64,000 nt of DNA from positions 1 to 64,000 of the forward strand of contig NZ_RFFN01000004.1 in assembly GCF_003696315.1 (NCBI RefSeq), in the 5' to 3' direction. The notes under the pieces are model-generated. The model did not search any database and was not told where the DNA came from. It worked only from the letters and a program-made list of their open reading frames with translations. The position numbers and the translations under genes were made by a program. Below are positions 31,052 through 43,567 of the stretch, piece after piece (position 1 is the stretch's first letter; each line of letters starts with the position of its first letter). The DNA comes from Pseudomonas songnenensis (GTDB lineage Bacteria; Pseudomonadota; Gammaproteobacteria; Pseudomonadales; Pseudomonadaceae).

Positions 31052-32824
31052 ATGGCTAATATTCGTACGCTTTCCTTCGATGCCATCATTGTTGGTGGTG
31101 GTGGTGCCGGCATGCGCGCGGCACTGCAGTTGGCTCAGTCCGGCCACAAGACCGCTGTAGTCACCAAGGTGTTCCCGACTCGTTCGCATACTGTATCCGC
31201 TCAGGGCGGCATTACCTGCGCCATCGCTTCGGCTGATCCGAACGATGACTGGCGCTGGCACATGTACGATACCGTCAAGGGTTCCGACTACATCGGCGAC
31301 CAGGATGCTATCGAATACATGTGTTCCGTTGGCCCAGAGGCTGTGTTCGAGCTCGAGCACATGGGCCTGCCGTTCTCTCGCACCGAGCAGGGTCGTATCT
31401 ACCAGCGTCCGTTCGGTGGCCAGTCCAAGGACTTCGGCAAGGGTGGTCAGGCGGCTCGTACCTGTGCCGCGGCAGACCGTACCGGTCATGCTCTGCTGCA
31501 TACCCTTTACCAAGGCAACCTGAAGAACAACACTGTGTTCCTCAACGAATGGTACGCGGTTGATCTGGTGAAGAATCAGGACGGCGCGGTTGTGGGTGTA
31601 ATCGCGATCTGCATCGAAACCGGCGAAACCGTCTACATCCGCTCCAAAGCTACCGTTCTCGCTACCGGCGGTGCTGGTCGTATCTACGCATCGACTACCA
31701 ACGCGCTGATCAACACCGGTGACGGTGTGGGCATGGCGCTGCGTGCTGGTGTGCCGGTTCAGGACATCGAGATGTGGCAATTCCACCCGACTGGTATTGC
31801 CGGCGCTGGCGTGCTGGTGACCGAGGGTTGCCGTGGTGAAGGTGGCTACCTGATCAACAAGCACGGCGAGCGCTTCATGGAGCGTTATGCTCCTAACGCG
31901 AAGGACCTGGCTGGCCGTGACGTCGTTGCGCGTTCGATGGTCAAGGAAATTCTGGCCGGCAATGGCTGTGGTCCGGATGGCGATCACGTAATGCTGAAGC
32001 TCGATCACCTTGGCGAAGAAGTGCTGCACAGCCGCCTGCCGGGTATCTGTGAGCTGTCGAAGACCTTCGCTCACGTCGATCCGGTCGTCGCCCCGGTTCC
32101 GGTCGTGCCGACCTGCCACTACATGATGGGCGGTATCGCTACCAACATTCATGGCCAGGCGATCACCCAGGACGCCAACGGCAACGATACGATCATCGAC
32201 GGCCTGTTCGCTGTAGGCGAAGTGGCTTGCGTGTCCGTGCATGGTGCCAACCGTCTGGGCGGTAACTCGCTGCTGGACCTGGTGGTGTTCGGTCGTGCGG
32301 CTGGTCTGCACCTGGAAAAGGCGCTCAAGGAAGGTATCGAGCATCGTGGTGCCAGCGAAACCGACCTGGACGTCGCGCTGAGCCGCCTCGCCGGTCTCAA
32401 CGAGCGTACCACTGGCGAAGATGTCGCTCCGCTGCGTAAAGAACTGCAGAACTGCATGCAGAACTACTTCGGTGTATTCCGTACCGGTGAATACATGCAG
32501 AAGGGCATCGCTCAGCTGGTCGATCTGCGTCAGCGTATCGCCAACGTCAAGATCTCCGACAAGAGCCAGGCGTTCAACACCGCGCGCATCGAGGCGCTCG
32601 AGCTGCAGAACCTGCTGGAAGTTGCCGAAGCTACTGCAATTGCCGCGGAGAACCGCAAGGAATCCCGTGGTGCGCATGCTCGCGAAGATTTCGAAGAGCG
32701 TGATGACGAGAACTGGCTGTGCCACACCCTGTACTTCCCGGGTGACAAGCGCGTTGCCAAGCGTGCCGTGAACTTCGCTCCGAAGACCGTTCCGGCATTC
32801 GAGCCCAAGGTTCGGACTTATTGA
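31052..32824 (+). CDS. sdhA: Succinate dehydrogenase flavoprotein subunit
   Basis: Catalytic subunit that oxidises succinate to fumarate with covalently bound FAD, 590 residues. The dinucleotide-binding loop is [12 protein letters not shown]; the FAD-linked histidine lies in [11 protein letters not shown]; the active-site stretch includes HPTGIAGAG and the [14 protein letters not shown] segment. It is full length. It sits on the cytoplasmic face, bound to SdhB and anchored by SdhCD. Confidence 0.98.
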   Translation: MANIRTLSFDAIIVGGGGAGMRAALQLAQSGHKTAVVTKVFPTRSHTVSAQGGITCAIASADPNDDWRWHMYDTVKGSDYIGDQDAIEYMCSVGPEAVFELEHMGLPFSRTEQGRIYQRPFGGQSKDFGKGGQAARTCAAADRTGHALLHTLYQGNLKNNTVFLNEWYAVDLVKNQDGAVVGVIAICIETGETVYIRSKATVLATGGAGRIYASTTNALINTGDGVGMALRAGVPVQDIEMWQFHPTGIAGAGVLVTEGCRGEGGYLINKHGERFMERYAPNAKDLAGRDVVARSMVKEILAGNGCGPDGDHVMLKLDHLGEEVLHSRLPGICELSKTFAHVDPVVAPVPVVPTCHYMMGGIATNIHGQAITQDANGNDTIIDGLFAVGEVACVSVHGANRLGGNSLLDLVVFGRAAGLHLEKALKEGIEHRGASETDLDVALSRLAGLNERTTGEDVAPLRKELQNCMQNYFGVFRTGEYMQKGIAQLVDLRQRIANVKISDKSQAFNTARIEALELQNLLEVAEATAIAAENRKESRGAHAREDFEERDDENWLCHTLYFPGDKRVAKRAVNFAPKTVPAFEPKVRTY

Positions 32825-32834
32825 GGTCGCCGAT

Positions 32835-33539
32835 ATGTTGCAAGTGAGTGTTTATCGCTACAACCCCGATCAGGACGAAAAGCCGTTCATGCAGGATTTT
32901 CAGGTCAATACCGATGGTAAAGATCTGATGGTTCTTGACGTCTTGGCTCTGATCAAGGAACAGGATCAGGGTTTCTCCTATCGTCGCTCCTGCCGTGAAG
33001 GCGTGTGCGGTTCCGACGGGATGAACATCAACGGCAAGAACGGTCTGGCTTGCATCACGCCGTTGTCCGCCGTGGTCAAGAACAACAAGCTGGTCGTGCG
33101 TCCGTTGCCGGGTCTGCCGGTCATTCGTGACTTGGCCGTCGATATGAGCATCTTCTACAAGCAGTACGAGAAAGTGCGCCCGTATCTGATGAACGATACG
33201 CCGCCGCCTGCAATCGAACGACTGCAAAGCCCGGAAGATCGCGAGAAGCTGGATGGTCTTTACGAGTGCATTCTGTGCGCTTGCTGCTCGACCAGTTGCC
33301 CGTCCTTCTGGTGGAACCCGGACAAGTTCCTCGGTCCGGCCGCTTCGCTGCAGGCCTATCGCTTCCTGGCCGACAGCCGCGACACCGAAACCGAGAATCG
33401 TCTGGCTGGTTTGGATGATCCGTTCAGTGTGTTCCGTTGCCGCGGTATCATGAATTGCGTTGACGTTTGTCCGAAAGGATTGAACCCGACCAAGGCGATT
33501 GGTCACATACGCAACATGCTGCTGCAGAGCGGCACCTGA
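32835..33539 (+). CDS. sdhB: Succinate dehydrogenase iron-sulfur subunit
   Basis: Carries electrons from FAD to ubiquinone, 234 residues. Cysteine sets are visible for the [2Fe-2S] centre (SCREGVCGSDG and the later NGLAC), and for the [4Fe-4S] and [3Fe-4S] centres (CILCACCSTSCPSFWW and CRGIMNCVDVCPKGLNP). The gene follows sdhA after 10 bp and ends the sdh segment before a hairpin. Confidence 0.98.
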   Translation: MLQVSVYRYNPDQDEKPFMQDFQVNTDGKDLMVLDVLALIKEQDQGFSYRRSCREGVCGSDGMNINGKNGLACITPLSAVVKNNKLVVRPLPGLPVIRDLAVDMSIFYKQYEKVRPYLMNDTPPPAIERLQSPEDREKLDGLYECILCACCSTSCPSFWWNPDKFLGPAASLQAYRFLADSRDTETENRLAGLDDPFSVFRCRGIMNCVDVCPKGLNPTKAIGHIRNMLLQSGT

Positions 33540-33608
33540 TGACACCCCGGTCGAGAAAGGTTATGCGCTAGCCTGGAACGGCCGGATCGCTTTACCCGTT
33601 ACGCCTGC

Positions 33609-33642
33609 GGCGCCGAAGTTGAAGCTCGGCGCCGTAGTTTTA
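33609..33642 (+). terminator. Terminator-like hairpin between sdhB and sucA
   Basis: An 8-bp perfect stem GGCGCCGA/TCGGCGCC (33609-33616 with 33626-33633) with a 9-base loop is followed by GTAGTTTTAG. The T run is interrupted, so it may reduce rather than stop transcription into sucA. A second weaker AATCCC/GGGATT pairing follows at 33648-33672. Confidence 0.55.
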
Positions 33643-33831
33643 GTAGGAATCCCAGCTCACAAAGCCGGGATTTCACTCTGAAAATTTGATGACCAGCAGG
33701 AGCATCCGGGTTGTGCCCGGGAACTATCTGCGCGGTCCGTAGTGGCTTTACCTGAGTCGCTGCTTCAGAACTTGGGAAGTCATGCTGCGGTTTCCACGCT
33801 GGTGGTGTCTCCTTATCGAAGGTGACCAGAC

Positions 33832-36663
33832 ATGCAAGAAAGCGTAATGCAGCGCATGTGGGACAGTGCCCACCTATCCGGTGGTAACGCTGCCTATGTG
33901 GAAGAGCTTTATGAGCTCTACCTGCACGATCCCAACGCTGTGCCCGAAGAGTGGCGCACTTATTTCCAGAAGTTGCCCTCCGGTGGCAGCGCTTCAGCCG
34001 ATGTATCGCATTCGACGATTCGCGACCACTTCGTCCTGCTGGCCAAGAACCAGCGTCGTGCCCAGCCTGTTTCAGCAGGCACCGTCAGCACCGAGCACGA
34101 GAAGAAGCAGATCGAAGTCCTGCGCCTGATTCAGGCCTACCGAGTGCGCGGCCATCAGGCAGCACAGCTCGATCCGCTTGGCCTGCAGCAGCGCACCGCC
34201 CCCGCGGATCTCGCGATCAACAACTATGGCCTGACCGACGCTGATCTAGATACGGTGTTCCGAACCGGTGATCTTGCGATGGTCAACGGTCAGGCGACTC
34301 TGCGCGATATCGTTCAGGCGTTGCAAGAAACCTATTGCCGCACCATCGGCGCCGAGTACATGCATATCGTCGATTCCGAGCAGCGCAGCTGGTTTGTCCA
34401 GCGCTTGGAGAGTGTGCGTGGGCGTCCCGAGTTCTCGCCTGAGATCAAGAGCCATCTGCTCGAGCGCCTGACCGCGGCCGAAGGTCTGGAAAAGTACCTG
34501 GGCACCAAGTATCCGGGTACCAAGCGCTTCGGTCTGGAAGGTGGTGAAAGCCTGATTCCGCTGCTAGACGAGATCATCCAGCGTTCCGGTTCCTACGGCA
34601 CCAAGGAAATCGTCATCGGCATGGCCCACCGTGGTCGTCTGAACGTGCTGGTCAACACCTTCGGCAAGAATCCGCGCGACCTTTTCGACGAGTTCGAAGG
34701 CAAGAAGGTCGAAGGCCTGAGTTCGGGTGACGTCAAGTATCACCAGGGCTTCTCCTCCAACGTGATGACTCCGGGTGGCGAAATTCACCTGGCCATGGCG
34801 TTCAACCCGTCCCACCTCGAAATCGTTTCTCCGGTGGTCGAGGGTTCGGTGCGGGCTCGTCAGGATCGTCGTTGTGATCCGGTCGGCGACAAGGTACTTC
34901 CGGTAACCATCCACGGTGATGCTGCTGTCGCCGGTCAGGGCGTGGTGATGGAAACCTTCCAGATGTCGCAGACTCGTGCGTACCGCACGGGTGGCACCAT
35001 CCGTATCGTGGTCAACAACCAGGTCGGCTTCACCACCAACAAGCAGGAAGATGCTCGTTCTACCGAGTATGCGACCGATGTGGCGAAGATGATCCAGGCG
35101 CCGATCTTCCATGTGAACGCAGACGATCCCGAGGCGGTGCTGTTCGTCACCCAGCTCGCTGTCGACTATCGGATGCAGTTCAAGCGCGACATCGTCATCG
35201 ACCTGATCTGCTACCGCCGTCGTGGTCACAACGAAGCGGATGAGCCGAGCGGCACCCAGCCGCTGATGTATCAGAAGATCGCCAAGCAGCGCACCACTCG
35301 TGAGCTGTATGCCGATTCGCTGATCCAGTCCAAAGTGCTGGACGACGAGCGTGTTCAGGCCAAGATCGATGAGTACCGCACGGCACTCGACAATGGGCTG
35401 CACGTAGTCAAGAGCCTGGTCAAAGAGCCGAACAAGGAGCTCTTCGTCGACTGGCGTCCGTATCTGGGCCATGCCTGGACCGCGCGTCATGACACCAGCT
35501 TCGATCTGAAAACCTTGCAGGATCTGTCCAACAAGCTGCTGCAGACGCCGGAAGGCTTCGTGGTGCAGCGTCAGGTCTCGAAGATCCTCGAAGATCGCCA
35601 GAAGATGGGCGCAGGCGCGCTGGCCATCAACTGGGGCTACGCGGAAGTCATGGCGTACGCCACGCTGCTGTTCGAAGGTCATCCGGTACGTATCTCAGGT
35701 CAGGACGTCGGCCGCGGCACCTTCTCGCATCGCCATGCTGCGCTGCATAACCAGAAGGATGGCAGTACCTACGTTCCGCTGCAGCACCTCTATGAAGGTC
35801 AGCCGCGTTTCGATCTGTACGACTCATTCCTCTCCGAGGAAGCGGTTCTGGCCTTCGAATACGGTTACGCCACCACCATGCCTAACGCGCTTGTCGTGTG
35901 GGAAGCGCAGTTCGGCGACTTCGCCAACGGCGCGCAGGTAGTGATCGACCAGTTCATCACCAGTGGTGAGCACAAGTGGGGTCGCCTGTGCGGCCTGACC
36001 ATGCTCTTGCCGCATGGCTATGAAGGGCAGGGGCCTGAGCACTCGTCCGCGCGTCTGGAGCGCTATCTGCAGCTGTGCGCCGAGCACAACATTCAGGTGT
36101 GCGTGCCGACGACTCCGGCGCAGGTCTACCACATGCTGCGTCGCCAGGCGATTCGCCCGCTGCGCAAGCCGCTGGTTGCGCTGACGCCCAAGTCGCTGCT
36201 GCGCCACAAGCTGGCCACGTCGACGCTGGAAGAGCTGACTCAGGGCTCGTTCCAGACGGTGATTCCGGAGGTCGATCCGATCGATCCGGCCAAGGTCGAG
36301 CGCGTCATCATGTGCAGCGGCAAGGTTTACTATGACCTGCTGGACAAGCGTCGTGCCGAAGGCCGTGACGATATCGCCATCGTGCGTATCGAGCAGCTGT
36401 ATCCGTTCCCCGAGGAAGACCTCGCCGAGGCGCTCGCGCCGTATCAGAACGTCAAGCACATCATCTGGTGTCAGGAAGAACCGATGAATCAGGGCGCCTG
36501 GTACTGCAGTCAGCACCACATGCGCCGCGTTGCGACTGCACACAAGAAGGAACTGTTCCTTCAGTATGCAGGTCGTGATGCATCGGCGGCACCGGCGGTC
36601 GGTTACGCCTCGATGCATGCCGAGCAGCAGGAAAAACTGCTGCAGGACGCGTTCACCGTTTAA
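33832..36663 (+). CDS. sucA: 2-oxoglutarate dehydrogenase E1 component
   Basis: Thiamine-diphosphate enzyme that decarboxylates 2-oxoglutarate and passes the succinyl group to SucB, 943 residues. The N-terminus has the short SucB-binding segment (ELYELYLHDPNAVPEEW). Cofactor and active-site motifs include GMAHRGRLNVLVN, SYDSFLSEE-like DLYDSFLSEEAVL, and DVGRGTFSHRHA. Full length for the family. It follows sdhB after 292 bp and precedes sucB by 71 bp. Confidence 0.98.
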   Translation: MQESVMQRMWDSAHLSGGNAAYVEELYELYLHDPNAVPEEWRTYFQKLPSGGSASADVSHSTIRDHFVLLAKNQRRAQPVSAGTVSTEHEKKQIEVLRLIQAYRVRGHQAAQLDPLGLQQRTAPADLAINNYGLTDADLDTVFRTGDLAMVNGQATLRDIVQALQETYCRTIGAEYMHIVDSEQRSWFVQRLESVRGRPEFSPEIKSHLLERLTAAEGLEKYLGTKYPGTKRFGLEGGESLIPLLDEIIQRSGSYGTKEIVIGMAHRGRLNVLVNTFGKNPRDLFDEFEGKKVEGLSSGDVKYHQGFSSNVMTPGGEIHLAMAFNPSHLEIVSPVVEGSVRARQDRRCDPVGDKVLPVTIHGDAAVAGQGVVMETFQMSQTRAYRTGGTIRIVVNNQVGFTTNKQEDARSTEYATDVAKMIQAPIFHVNADDPEAVLFVTQLAVDYRMQFKRDIVIDLICYRRRGHNEADEPSGTQPLMYQKIAKQRTTRELYADSLIQSKVLDDERVQAKIDEYRTALDNGLHVVKSLVKEPNKELFVDWRPYLGHAWTARHDTSFDLKTLQDLSNKLLQTPEGFVVQRQVSKILEDRQKMGAGALAINWGYAEVMAYATLLFEGHPVRISGQDVGRGTFSHRHAALHNQKDGSTYVPLQHLYEGQPRFDLYDSFLSEEAVLAFEYGYATTMPNALVVWEAQFGDFANGAQVVIDQFITSGEHKWGRLCGLTMLLPHGYEGQGPEHSSARLERYLQLCAEHNIQVCVPTTPAQVYHMLRRQAIRPLRKPLVALTPKSLLRHKLATSTLEELTQGSFQTVIPEVDPIDPAKVERVIMCSGKVYYDLLDKRRAEGRDDIAIVRIEQLYPFPEEDLAEALAPYQNVKHIIWCQEEPMNQGAWYCSQHHMRRVATAHKKELFLQYAGRDASAAPAVGYASMHAEQQEKLLQDAFTV

Positions 36664-36676
36664 TCCATTCGTGCGA

Positions 36677-36700
36677 GAGGCCGCGAACGTTCGCGGCCTC
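36677..36700. repeat. 24-bp perfect palindrome between sucA and sucB
   Basis: Positions 36677-36700 are an exact palindrome with 12-bp arms, GAGGCCGCGAAC and its complement. It would form a very stable RNA hairpin right after sucA, with no T tract. This suggests mRNA stabilisation or processing between cistrons rather than termination. Confidence 0.7.
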
Positions 36701-36734
36701 GATGTAGAAACCGAATCAATAGGACCCCTGAATA

Positions 36735-37961
36735 ATGGCTATCGAGATCAAAGCCCCTACATTCCCGGAATCGGTCGCCGACGGCACCGTTGCCACCTGG
36801 CACAAGCAGCCGGGCGACGCGGTTAAGCGTGATGAACTGATCGTCGACATCGAAACCGACAAGGTGGTCATGGAAGTGCTGGCCGAAACTGACGGCGTGC
36901 TGACCGAGATCGTCAAGAACGAGGGCGACACCGTGCTGAGCGGTGAGCTGCTCGGCAAGCTGGAAGCAGGCGCCGCTGCCGCTGCTGCTCCCGCTCAAGC
37001 TTCTGCCCCGGCTCCGGCAGCTGCTGCTCCGGTAGCTGCTGCCAGCGCTGGCGGCGAAGAGCCGATCCTGGCCCCGGCGGCCCGCAAGCTCGCCGAAGAG
37101 AACGGCATTGATCCGAACAGTGTTCGCGGTACCGGCAAGGACGGTCGTGTGACCAAGGAAGACGTCGTCGCCGCCGTCGAAGCCAAGAAGTCCGCTCCGG
37201 CTGCTGCTGCCAAGCCGGCCGCTCCGGCCGCTGCCGCTCCGATCTTCGCCGAGGGCGATCGCGTCGAGAAGCGCGTACCGATGACCCGCCTGCGTGCCAA
37301 GGTTGCCGAGCGCCTGGTCGAGGCCCAGTCCTCCATGGCCATGCTGACCACGTTCAACGAAGTCAACATGAAGCCGATCATGGAACTGCGTTCCAAGTAC
37401 AAGGACCTGTTCGAGAAGACCCACAACGGCGTGCGTCTGGGCTTCATGTCCTTCTTCGTCAAGGCCGCTGTCGAAGCACTCAAGCGTCAGCCGGGTGTCA
37501 ACGCCTCGATCGATGGCAACGATATCGTTTACCACGGTTATCAGGACATCGGCGTGGCTGTTTCCAGCGACCGTGGCCTGGTGGTTCCGGTGCTGCGCAA
37601 CGCCGAGCACATGAGCCTGGCCGAGATCGAAGGTGGCATCAACGAGTTCGGCAAGAAGGCCAAGGCCGGCAAGCTGACCATCGAGGAAATGACTGGCGGT
37701 ACCTTCACCATTTCCAACGGTGGTGTGTTCGGCTCGCTGCTCTCCACGCCGATCGTCAACCCGCCGCAGACCGCCATTCTTGGTATGCACAAGATCCAGG
37801 AACGTCCGATGGCTGTTAACGGCCAAGTGGTCATCCTGCCGATGATGTACCTGGCACTGTCCTATGACCATCGCTTGATCGACGGCAAGGAAGCAGTAAC
37901 CTTCCTGGTTACCATGAAGGACCTGCTGGAAGACCCGGCCCGTCTGCTGCTGGATATCTGA
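36735..37961 (+). CDS. sucB: Dihydrolipoyllysine succinyltransferase (E2 of 2-oxoglutarate dehydrogenase)
   Basis: Core of the complex, 408 residues. One lipoyl domain (about 1-75) has the lipoylated Lys43 in IETDKVVME. Ala/Pro-rich linkers flank a peripheral subunit-binding domain ([20 protein letters not shown], about 115-150). The catalytic acyltransferase domain ends with SYDHRLIDG, catalytic His379. The ATG follows a ribosome site near AATAGGACC. It is followed by a structured spacer and lpd. Confidence 0.98.
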   Translation: MAIEIKAPTFPESVADGTVATWHKQPGDAVKRDELIVDIETDKVVMEVLAETDGVLTEIVKNEGDTVLSGELLGKLEAGAAAAAAPAQASAPAPAAAAPVAAASAGGEEPILAPAARKLAEENGIDPNSVRGTGKDGRVTKEDVVAAVEAKKSAPAAAAKPAAPAAAAPIFAEGDRVEKRVPMTRLRAKVAERLVEAQSSMAMLTTFNEVNMKPIMELRSKYKDLFEKTHNGVRLGFMSFFVKAAVEALKRQPGVNASIDGNDIVYHGYQDIGVAVSSDRGLVVPVLRNAEHMSLAEIEGGINEFGKKAKAGKLTIEEMTGGTFTISNGGVFGSLLSTPIVNPPQTAILGMHKIQERPMAVNGQVVILPMMYLALSYDHRLIDGKEAVTFLVTMKDLLEDPARLLLDI

Positions 37962-37973
37962 TAGAAACGCCCC

Positions 37974-38036
37974 AGGCTGCAGTTGGCAGGTCAGGCGAAA
38001 GCCGACCGTGCTGCCTGCAGCCTTTGGCTTTTAGCT
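37974..38036 (+). other. Structured spacer between sucB and lpd
   Basis: AGGCTGCAG (37974-37982) pairs with CTGCAGCCT (38015-38023). Inside, GCAG pairs with CTGC, and an inner hairpin GTC-A-GGC-GAAA-GCC-GAC has a GNRA tetraloop. The stem ends in TTTGGCTTTT, like a weak terminator or an RNA processing signal inside the operon. Confidence 0.6.
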
Positions 38037-38044
38037 GCTTTTGA

Positions 38045-39493
<1,449 letters not shown>

Positions 39494-39514
39494 TCGGTTT
39501 CGTGCTGTACCCGG

Positions 39515-39548
39515 GGCCCGACGTATCCAGCGATACGCCGGGCCTTTT
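39515..39548 (+). terminator. Intrinsic terminator after lpd
   Basis: A 12-bp stem with one A-C mismatch (GGCCCG-A-CGTATC with GATACG-C-CGGGCC), a CAGC loop and a TTTT tail lies 22 bp past the lpd stop. It separates sucAB-lpd from sucCD. Confidence 0.8.
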
Positions 39549-39687
39549 GCAAACTGCAGTTTCAAAAAGGATTGCAGGTCGCTGAGAGGTATCGTGAATT
39601 CGCAGATAGTTTTCAGCGACTTGTGAGGGAGGCACGACGGATCGTCGTGCCGTAAATGCGCCAATACCAAAACAGACGGTAGAAAGC

Positions 39688-40853
<1,166 letters not shown>

Positions 40854-40854
<1 letters not shown>

Positions 40855-41738
40855 TGAGCGTATTGATCAACAAGGACACCAAGGTAATCTGCCAAGGATT
40901 CACAGGCTCGCAGGGCACCTTCCACTCCGAGCAGGCCATTGCCTATGGCACCAAGATGGTCGGCGGCGTTACGCCAGGCAAGGGTGGCACCATGCACCTG
41001 GGTCTGCCGGTATTCAATACCGTCCGTGAGGCGGTTGAGACTACCGGTGCCGATGCATCGGTAATCTACGTACCAGCGCCGTTCTGCAAGGACTCCATTC
41101 TCGAAGCGGCCTTTGGTGGTATCAAGCTGATCGTCTGCATCACCGAAGGTATCCCGACGTTGGATATGCTTGAGGTGAAAATCAAGTGTGATGAGCTGGG
41201 TGTGCGTCTGATCGGGCCGAACTGCCCGGGCGTGATCACGCCCGGTGAGTGCAAGATCGGTATCCAGCCTGGGCACATCCATATGCCCGGCAAGGTCGGT
41301 ATCGTCTCGCGCTCCGGCACGCTGACCTACGAAGCCGTGAAGCAGACCACCGATGCCGGTTTCGGCCAGTCGACCTGCGTCGGCATCGGTGGCGACCCGA
41401 TTCCGGGCTCGACCTTCATCGATATCCTCCAGCTGTTCCAGAACGACCCACAGACCGAGGCGATCGTCATGATCGGTGAGATCGGTGGTTCGGCGGAGGA
41501 GGAGGCGGCTGCGTTCATCAAGGCCAACGTCACCAAACCGGTAGTTTCCTATATCGCGGGCGTTACCGCTCCGGCCGGCAAGCGTATGGGGCACGCCGGT
41601 GCGATCATCTCCGGCGGCAAGGGCACAGCGGAAGAGAAGTTCGCTGCGCTGCAGGACGCCGGTGTGAAAACCGTGCGCTCGCTTGCCGACATCGGCAAGG
41701 CGCTGGCGGAAGTCACCGGCTGGCAAATGAAAGCCTGA
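40854..41738 (+). CDS. sucD: Succinyl-CoA synthetase, alpha subunit
   Basis: CoA-binding, phosphohistidine subunit, 294 residues. It has the Rossmann CoA domain ([16 protein letters not shown]) and the conserved active-site histidine in [13 protein letters not shown], about residue 246. Full length. It ends the TCA supercluster, followed by a strong terminator. Confidence 0.98.
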
Positions 41739-41746
41739 TGGCAAGG

Positions 41747-41772
41747 AGGCCCGGCGGAAGCCGGGCCTTTTT
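41747..41772 (+). terminator. Intrinsic terminator after sucD
   Basis: A 9-bp stem AGGCCCGGC/GCCGGGCCT with a GGAA loop and a TTTTT tail starts 8 bp past the sucD stop. A strong end for the TCA cluster. Confidence 0.92.
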
Positions 41773-42131
41773 CGTTGGGCTTTTTGTTGAAACAGTCTGC
41801 ATTGCGCTCGGCGTGCTGCATGTCTCTAAAGCCCTGCGTTTCCGCCTGGCGGACTTGGCTGTGCGCTGCACTTTTCGCAAGCACTGCCGACGTTCTGGTC
41901 GGCAATCTGGCTGCATCGTGGCATCATTGCCGCTCATTCATACGTATGTTCGTTTCACAAGAGCGACGGCGTGCATCGAAGGACTCGGCCCAACCGGCTG
42001 AGTGACGTTTCCCCTTATCCCTGAAGGAAACCCGAATCCCATCATCAGGCCCATTGAATCGCTGACCCGCCGCCTTCGCTGCGCGTGCGTCACTTCATTC
42101 GCGCCGTTATTTCTCTGGTAGTTCTCCCTGC
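41773..42131. other. sucD-brnQ intergenic region, no gene seen
   Basis: This stretch lies between the sucD terminator and the brnQ start. Short open frames here lack ribosome sites and family character. I see no clear promoter or leader peptide for brnQ. Confidence 0.5.
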
Positions 42132-43448
42132 ATGAATCGTTTGAAAGGCTTTGACCTGCTGGCCCTTGGTTTCATGACCTTTGCGCTGTTCCTTGGCGCC
42201 GGCAATATCATCTTCCCGCCCAGCGCCGGTATGGCTTCGGGTGAGTTCGTCTGGCATGCGGCACTCGGCTTTCTGCTGACAGGTGTCGGCCTGCCGTTGC
42301 TGACAGTTGTTGCGCTAGCTCGTGTTGGCGGCGGCATGGACCGGCTTACCGCGCCACTCGGCAACGTCGCCGGTACCGTATTGGCGGTAGCTGTCTATCT
42401 GGCGATCGGTCCGCTGTTCGCCACGCCGCGTACCGCCGTCGTCTCGTTCGAGATGGGGATTGCGCCGTTCAGCGGTAACGCTGGAATGCCGCTGTTCCTT
42501 TACACGCTGGTGTTCTTCGCCGCCATGCTGTTCCTCGTGCTGAATCCAGGGCAGCTGGTCAATCGCATCGGCAAGTTCATCACACCGGTGCTGCTGGCTG
42601 CGCTGTTGGTGCTCGGCGGTGCGGCCATCTTCGCCCCGGCGGGAGAGGTCGGCGCCGCTACCGAGAGTTATCGCGCTTCTCCGTTGATCAAGGGCTTTCT
42701 GGAAGGCTATCTGACCATGGATACCCTCGGCGCCCTGGTGTTCGGAATCGTGATTGCCACTGCCATCCGTGACCGTGGTGTTACCGAGCCTGCGCTGGTG
42801 ACCCGCTACTCGATGATTGCCGGCGTGATCGCCGCGATCGGTCTGTCGCTGGTGTATCTGGCATTGTTCTACCTCGGCGCCACCAGCCAGGGTATCGCCG
42901 GCGGAGCCGAGAACGGTGTGCAGATTCTTACGACCTATGTGCAGCACACCTTTGGGACGCCGGGCAGTCTGTTGCTGGCGGTGGTCATCACCCTGGCATG
43001 CCTGACCACCGCGGTGGGCCTGACGACCGCCTGTGGCGAGTTCTTCAGTGCGCTACTGCCGGTGTCCTATCGCACCGTCGTGGTCGTCTTCGCCCTGTTC
43101 AGCCTGCTGGTGGCGAATCAGGGGCTGACGCAGTTGATCAGCGTATCGGTGCCAGTACTGGTCGGGCTGTATCCATTGGCGATCGTGCTGGTCGGCTTGA
43201 GCCTGCTGGACCGTTTCTGGGTGTCGGCCACGCGCGTATTCGTGCCGGTAATGGGCGTGACCCTGATCTTTGGCGTGGTCGATGGCCTTGCCGCTGCGGG
43301 ACTGGGGAACTGGGTTCCGGCATTGTTTGCGCAGTTGCCGTTGGCGGATCAGAGCATGGGCTGGCTGGTTCCGGTGCTGGTAATGCTGGTACTGGCGGTC
43401 GGCACCGATCGCCTGCTTGGACGGGCTGACAGGCAGCGCCACGCTTAA
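42132..43448 (+). CDS. brnQ: Branched-chain amino acid transport system carrier BrnQ
   Basis: Inner-membrane cation symporter for Leu, Ile and Val, LIVCS family, 438 residues and about 12 helices. The N-terminus has the family signature ALFLGAGNIIFPPSAG. Later markers include TPRTAVVSFEMG and the helix-rich C-terminal half. It stands as a single gene after the TCA cluster, as in other pseudomonads where a brn gene follows sucD. Exact substrate range is inferred from the family. Confidence 0.94.
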   Translation: MNRLKGFDLLALGFMTFALFLGAGNIIFPPSAGMASGEFVWHAALGFLLTGVGLPLLTVVALARVGGGMDRLTAPLGNVAGTVLAVAVYLAIGPLFATPRTAVVSFEMGIAPFSGNAGMPLFLYTLVFFAAMLFLVLNPGQLVNRIGKFITPVLLAALLVLGGAAIFAPAGEVGAATESYRASPLIKGFLEGYLTMDTLGALVFGIVIATAIRDRGVTEPALVTRYSMIAGVIAAIGLSLVYLALFYLGATSQGIAGGAENGVQILTTYVQHTFGTPGSLLLAVVITLACLTTAVGLTTACGEFFSALLPVSYRTVVVVFALFSLLVANQGLTQLISVSVPVLVGLYPLAIVLVGLSLLDRFWVSATRVFVPVMGVTLIFGVVDGLAAAGLGNWVPALFAQLPLADQSMGWLVPVLVMLVLAVGTDRLLGRADRQRHA

Positions 43449-43567
43449 GCGTTCTGAGCTTCGGCGCAGCTGGCATCGACCAGACCTGCGCCGTCGTACT
43501 GCCCCTCGTGTCGCTTTCAGCGCAGCGCTGCTGGCTATAATCTCGCCACGTTTCCCGAGGGCGTGCC

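Noticed and set aside
30590-32725. 711-codon open frame antisense to sdhD and sdhA
   Set aside because: A shadow frame of highly biased codons in sdhA; product is rich in Thr/His without domains, and it overlaps three conserved genes.
33253-33539. Extra open frames inside sdhB and across the sdhB-sucA junction
   Set aside because: Out-of-frame readings of conserved Fe-S coding sequence.
41738-42001. Open frame right after sucD
   Set aside because: It begins inside the sucD terminator and its product has no recognisable features.
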